Made by a program: the position numbers and the translations under genes
DNA from: a virus
Virus record (IMG/VR): IMGVR_UViG_3300021373_002801
Location: 1 to 64,000 of that record
DNA length: 64,000 nucleotides
Strand: one strand, 5' to 3'
In this document: positions 60,906 through 64,000 of the stretch, piece by piece
Position numbering within the stretch: position 1 is the stretch's first letter
How the letters are laid out: every line of letters begins with the position of its first letter
The notes under the pieces: model-generated
Database searches by the model: none
Told to the model about the DNA's origin: nothing
Seen by the model: the letters and a program-made list of their open reading frames with translations, nothing else

Positions 60906-63900
60906 ATGGCAGAATTTAAACTAGAAAGATTTAAGTACAATTGGAGAGGTGACTGGGTAACAGGAACAGCATACAAACGTGACGACATAGTAAGAGTCAG
61001 CGGCAAGAGTTATGTTTGTATAATTACTCACGCAGCAAGTGCAAACTTTAGAGATGACTTAGATGCTATCCTTCCAGGTTCAGTGCCTCCCCAAGCATTA
61101 CCTCGATGGACAGTAATGACAAACGGTTTTAGTTTTGTCGGAGATTGGCAGGAAAATACAGTATATGATTTAGGCGATATAGTAAAGTTTCAAGGTTCTC
61201 TATGGAGATGTACTATAAATCATACAGGATCGTCATTTGCAGGTGATATAGCTAATTGGACAGCATTTAGTCAAACAACGAGTTTTGTTGGTCCTTGGGC
61301 TTCGTCTACCTCGTACGCAGCAGGCGCAGTTGTAAGTTATAACGGAAATGCTTATAAATGTCTAACTGCTCACGCATCGTCGTCAACACTAGAAGATAAT
61401 ATAGACGATTGGGAATTATATCGAGCAGGCACAGCTTGGGTTGGCGAGTTTGCCCCAAGCACAGTATATAGAATAAATGATCTTGTTAAATATGGCGGGA
61501 CTATATTTCGTTGTATAGAAACACATACATCAGATACAACACTAGACGATACTAAATTTACTGTAGAAATATTTGGTAGTGAATATAACGGAGTTTGGAA
61601 TAGTACTACAGTTTATAACATAGGAGATATTGTAAGACACGAAGGATTCTCATATTACGCAGTTAATAATAACACAGACTCTAAACCATATATTAGTTCC
61701 GACGGCGGAAGCACTGATTGGATAGTACTATCTAAGAATATAAATTTTGTAGGCTCCTGGACAGTTGACGGTGTTTATAAAACAGGTGATGTAGTATTGA
61801 GAGGCGGCAACTTGTATCTTGCATTGAGAGATATCGGTGGAGTATACGAAGAATCAGGTGGCGGTGATGGCATTGAAATTAATAGAACACTAATATCAGG
61901 AGAATTGCTAGACGGTAGTACACTTGATTATTTAGAAGCCGATACGTGGGAACTCTTAATACCAGGCAAAAGTTTTAAAAATTATTGGAGTAGTGGAACA
62001 ACATACAGTGTTGGCGATGTAGTATTATTTAAAGGAACAGCATATACTTGTAATACAGAACACGCAGCTAGTTTTGTAAATTTTCCAGGTGATAACGGCA
62101 GCGGATATGAATATTGGACTATTTTAATCCAAGCTGGCCAACCTGCTGCACTCGAAGTTAAAGGTGACTTATTAACCTTTGGTCCTAATAGACAAATTGA
62201 CAGTGCTGGTGACAGATTACAAGATGGAAGTACTGTTTTTGACGACAGTAGTTTAGGTGATACTAGATTAGGTATCGGAAATAATGGACAACTATTATCA
62301 GTGTCGTCTGATCTAGAAGCGTTTTGGAGAAATATACAAGAAGATGCCGATTCAATATGGGTTGCAACTAACGGTATAGATGACGAAGATAGAGGAACGT
62401 TTCAAAAACCATTCCGTACAATTAGATACGCAGCAGAATATGTAGAAGATACCTTTGCTGCAGGCACACCAGTAATTATTAGAGTAAGTACAGGGAAATT
62501 TGAAGAAGTATCGCCAATCGTTGTTCCGGCAGGCTGTGCAATTAACGGAGACGAACTACGTTCTACTACAGTATTAGCAAATAGCCCTATCACAAAATAT
62601 TTAGATAACTATCAGTATGCAACTGCATATTTTACACATTTTACATCTATAATAGCTGATATTGTAACAGCACAAGAGATAGTCCCTCAAACCGGAAATG
62701 AAGAACCTCAAGTGCGACAAATATTAACACCTATCATAGATGAATCTACAGGAGAACAAGCAGTAGATCAGATTACCGGTGAACTTCGATTTAATGATTC
62801 ATTTCCGGCATCAAATATAGCAGGAGCTAACTTAGTACTTGATTTAATAACTGATTGGAAAAACTATGTAGAATTTAATACAGCCGACGGCGAAGTATCG
62901 CCTACTTTAGTAGGTTCTAATACTTTAAATAGTGACTTTACAATTAGTAATGCTGGTGAAGCATTACATCTTAATAAGAAATTTATAGCGCAGGAACTAT
63001 TGTCATATTTACAAAATACTTACCCTGCTGTTACATTTGATGAATTACAAATTAAAAACGATGTAAAACATTTTTTACGTGCAGCTAGAAGAGATACAAA
63101 GTATTCAGGAAATTATGCTACACTACTTTCAGCACAACGATATGCTAACTCAATTAAAGGCAGCCAAACAACAAACTTATTTTATATGCGAGACACTACT
63201 GGCTTAAGAGATATAACCACTGGCGGCTTACAAGGCGTATTAAATCCACCGGGTGTATTTGAATTGTATCAAAAGCCAACAGGCGGAGCACTTGTAAGTC
63301 TTGATCCAGGTTGGGGGCCAACGGACGAACGAACTTGGATTACTACACGTTCGCCATACATACAAGGTGTTACAAACACCGGGTTTGGATGTGTAGGGAT
63401 GAAAGTAGACGGTGCGCTACACAATGGCGGTAATCGTTCAATGACAGCTAATGACTTTACACAAGTATTAAGTGACGGCATTGGTGCGTGGATTACAAAT
63501 AATGCTAGAGCAGAACTTGTATCTGTATTTACTTACTACTGTCAAATTGGTTATTTTGCAGAAGACGGCGGAATTATTCGAGCAGCAAACGGCAACAACT
63601 CGTACGGACGTTATGGGTCAATTGCAGATGGCATTGATGATACTGAAGTACCACAGATTACAGAAGCATTTAACAGGAATAATCAAGCAACAGTATCAGA
63701 AGCGTTTGCAGGTGGCGCAACTGACGAAATTAAAATATTTGAATACTCAAATGCAGGCGAAGAATATACAACTGCTAGTGCAACTATAACAGGTGCAGGT
63801 GCAAATGCTAGTGTAGAATATACTGATTTTAGAGATGGCGGCCTATTTGAAGAAAGATTAATTAGTGCAGACGGATCTAGTAAAGCTGGCGGCGCAGGAT

Positions 63901-64000
63901 ATCTAAGACGTCAAGGAAATGCACAAGAAACTGCTGATGCAAGTAGTAGTATCATACTTGCTGCTACAGACGCAACACAATTTTTATCAGAAATTGACGG
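60906..64000 (+). CDS. Giant adhesin, second copy of operon gene 4 (3' end outside window)
   Basis: The frame is open from the ATG at 60906 to the window edge (1031 codons). AAGGAA lies before the start. It is a paralogue of the 12843 protein: MAEFKLERFKYNWRGDW at the start and seven CBM5/12-like repeats (W....Y..GDIV...G..Y.C...H) over about residues 1-420. A beta-helix follows with FEEVSPIVVPAGCAINGDEL near 540 and HNGGNRSMTANDFTQVLSDG near 840. The sequence stops at the equivalent of residue 1000 of the other copy, before any Asp-box repeats. Compared with 12843 it has an extra stretch near residues 595-640 (ATAHIVTAQEIVPQTGNEEPQV-like region). Confidence 0.75.
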   Translation, partial: MAEFKLERFKYNWRGDWVTGTAYKRDDIVRVSGKSYVCIITHAASANFRDDLDAILPGSVPPQALPRWTVMTNGFSFVGDWQENTVYDLGDIVKFQGSLWRCTINHTGSSFAGDIANWTAFSQTTSFVGPWASSTSYAAGAVVSYNGNAYKCLTAHASSSTLEDNIDDWELYRAGTAWVGEFAPSTVYRINDLVKYGGTIFRCIETHTSDTTLDDTKFTVEIFGSEYNGVWNSTTVYNIGDIVRHEGFSYYAVNNNTDSKPYISSDGGSTDWIVLSKNINFVGSWTVDGVYKTGDVVLRGGNLYLALRDIGGVYEESGGGDGIEINRTLISGELLDGSTLDYLEADTWELLIPGKSFKNYWSSGTTYSVGDVVLFKGTAYTCNTEHAASFVNFPGDNGSGYEYWTILIQAGQPAALEVKGDLLTFGPNRQIDSAGDRLQDGSTVFDDSSLGDTRLGIGNNGQLLSVSSDLEAFWRNIQEDADSIWVATNGIDDEDRGTFQKPFRTIRYAAEYVEDTFAAGTPVIIRVSTGKFEEVSPIVVPAGCAINGDELRSTTVLANSPITKYLDNYQYATAYFTHFTSIIADIVTAQEIVPQTGNEEPQVRQILTPIIDESTGEQAVDQITGELRFNDSFPASNIAGANLVLDLITDWKNYVEFNTADGEVSPTLVGSNTLNSDFTISNAGEALHLNKKFIAQELLSYLQNTYPAVTFDELQIKNDVKHFLRAARRDTKYSGNYATLLSAQRYANSIKGSQTTNLFYMRDTTGLRDITTGGLQGVLNPPGVFELYQKPTGGALVSLDPGWGPTDERTWITTRSPYIQGVTNTGFGCVGMKVDGALHNGGNRSMTANDFTQVLSDGIGAWITNNARAELVSVFTYYCQIGYFAEDGGIIRAANGNNSYGRYGSIADGIDDTEVPQITEAFNRNNQATVSEAFAGGATDEIKIFEYSNAGEEYTTASATITGAGANASVEYTDFRDGGLFEERLISADGSSKAGGAGYLRRQGNAQETADASSSIILAATDATQFLSEID

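Noticed and set aside
1-64000. tRNA genes, integrase, insertion sequences, attachment sites or photosynthesis genes
   Set aside because: None was found on reading the few gaps and the gene products; every stretch longer than about 200 bases is coding.

Overview
The window is a piece of a marine T4-like (myovirus) phage genome. It is AT-rich, very tightly packed and almost entirely coding. It opens with the end of the prohead scaffold gene (gp22) and the major capsid gene (gp23), in the order used by T4-like phages. Ten T4-type late promoter boxes (NATAAATA) sit ahead of structural genes. The virion proteins resemble those of phages of marine picocyanobacteria and SAR11. The host cannot be fixed from the sequence; no photosystem gene, tRNA or integrase is visible.

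Layout. (1) 1-1690: scaffold, major capsid, strong terminator. (2) 1720-31122, all on the + strand: tail fibre and adhesin genes, namely small virion proteins, two giant repeat fibres (1193 and 1267 aa), giant proteins with carbohydrate-binding-type repeats, beta-helix and Asp-box repeats (one intact at 1861 aa, one split into 663 + 2060 aa), an S74-chaperone fibre, and three tandem glycine-rich adhesins. (3) 31119-46468: an island of 17 genes on both strands encoding five flavin-dependent (tryptophan-type) halogenases, eleven 2-oxoglutarate/Fe(II) oxygenase-like proteins and one unknown protein. (4) 46506-49009: a tail-fibre-assembly-chaperone-like protein, GroES and GroEL. (5) 49062-64000: more fibres, including a cupredoxin-like protein, a subtilisin-like protease fused to fibre repeats, and a second copy of the four-gene module seen at 8257-18428, including its RNA leader. 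The last gene runs off the window.

How it may work together (inference). The phage appears to carry a large and redundant set of host-recognition proteins. The oxidative island lies inside this region, so the halogenases and hydroxylases may modify tail or adhesin proteins, or small molecules or peptides of the host. The chaperonin pair and the assembly-chaperone-like protein next door would help fold large capsid and fibre proteins.

The most unusual points are: the density of halogenases and 2OG oxygenases; a conserved structured 5' leader shared by two fibre operons with compensating base changes; a late promoter sitting in the loop of a perfect 13-bp hairpin that would mask a ribosome binding site; promoters placed so that oxygenase mRNAs would be leaderless; and the protease-fibre fusion.
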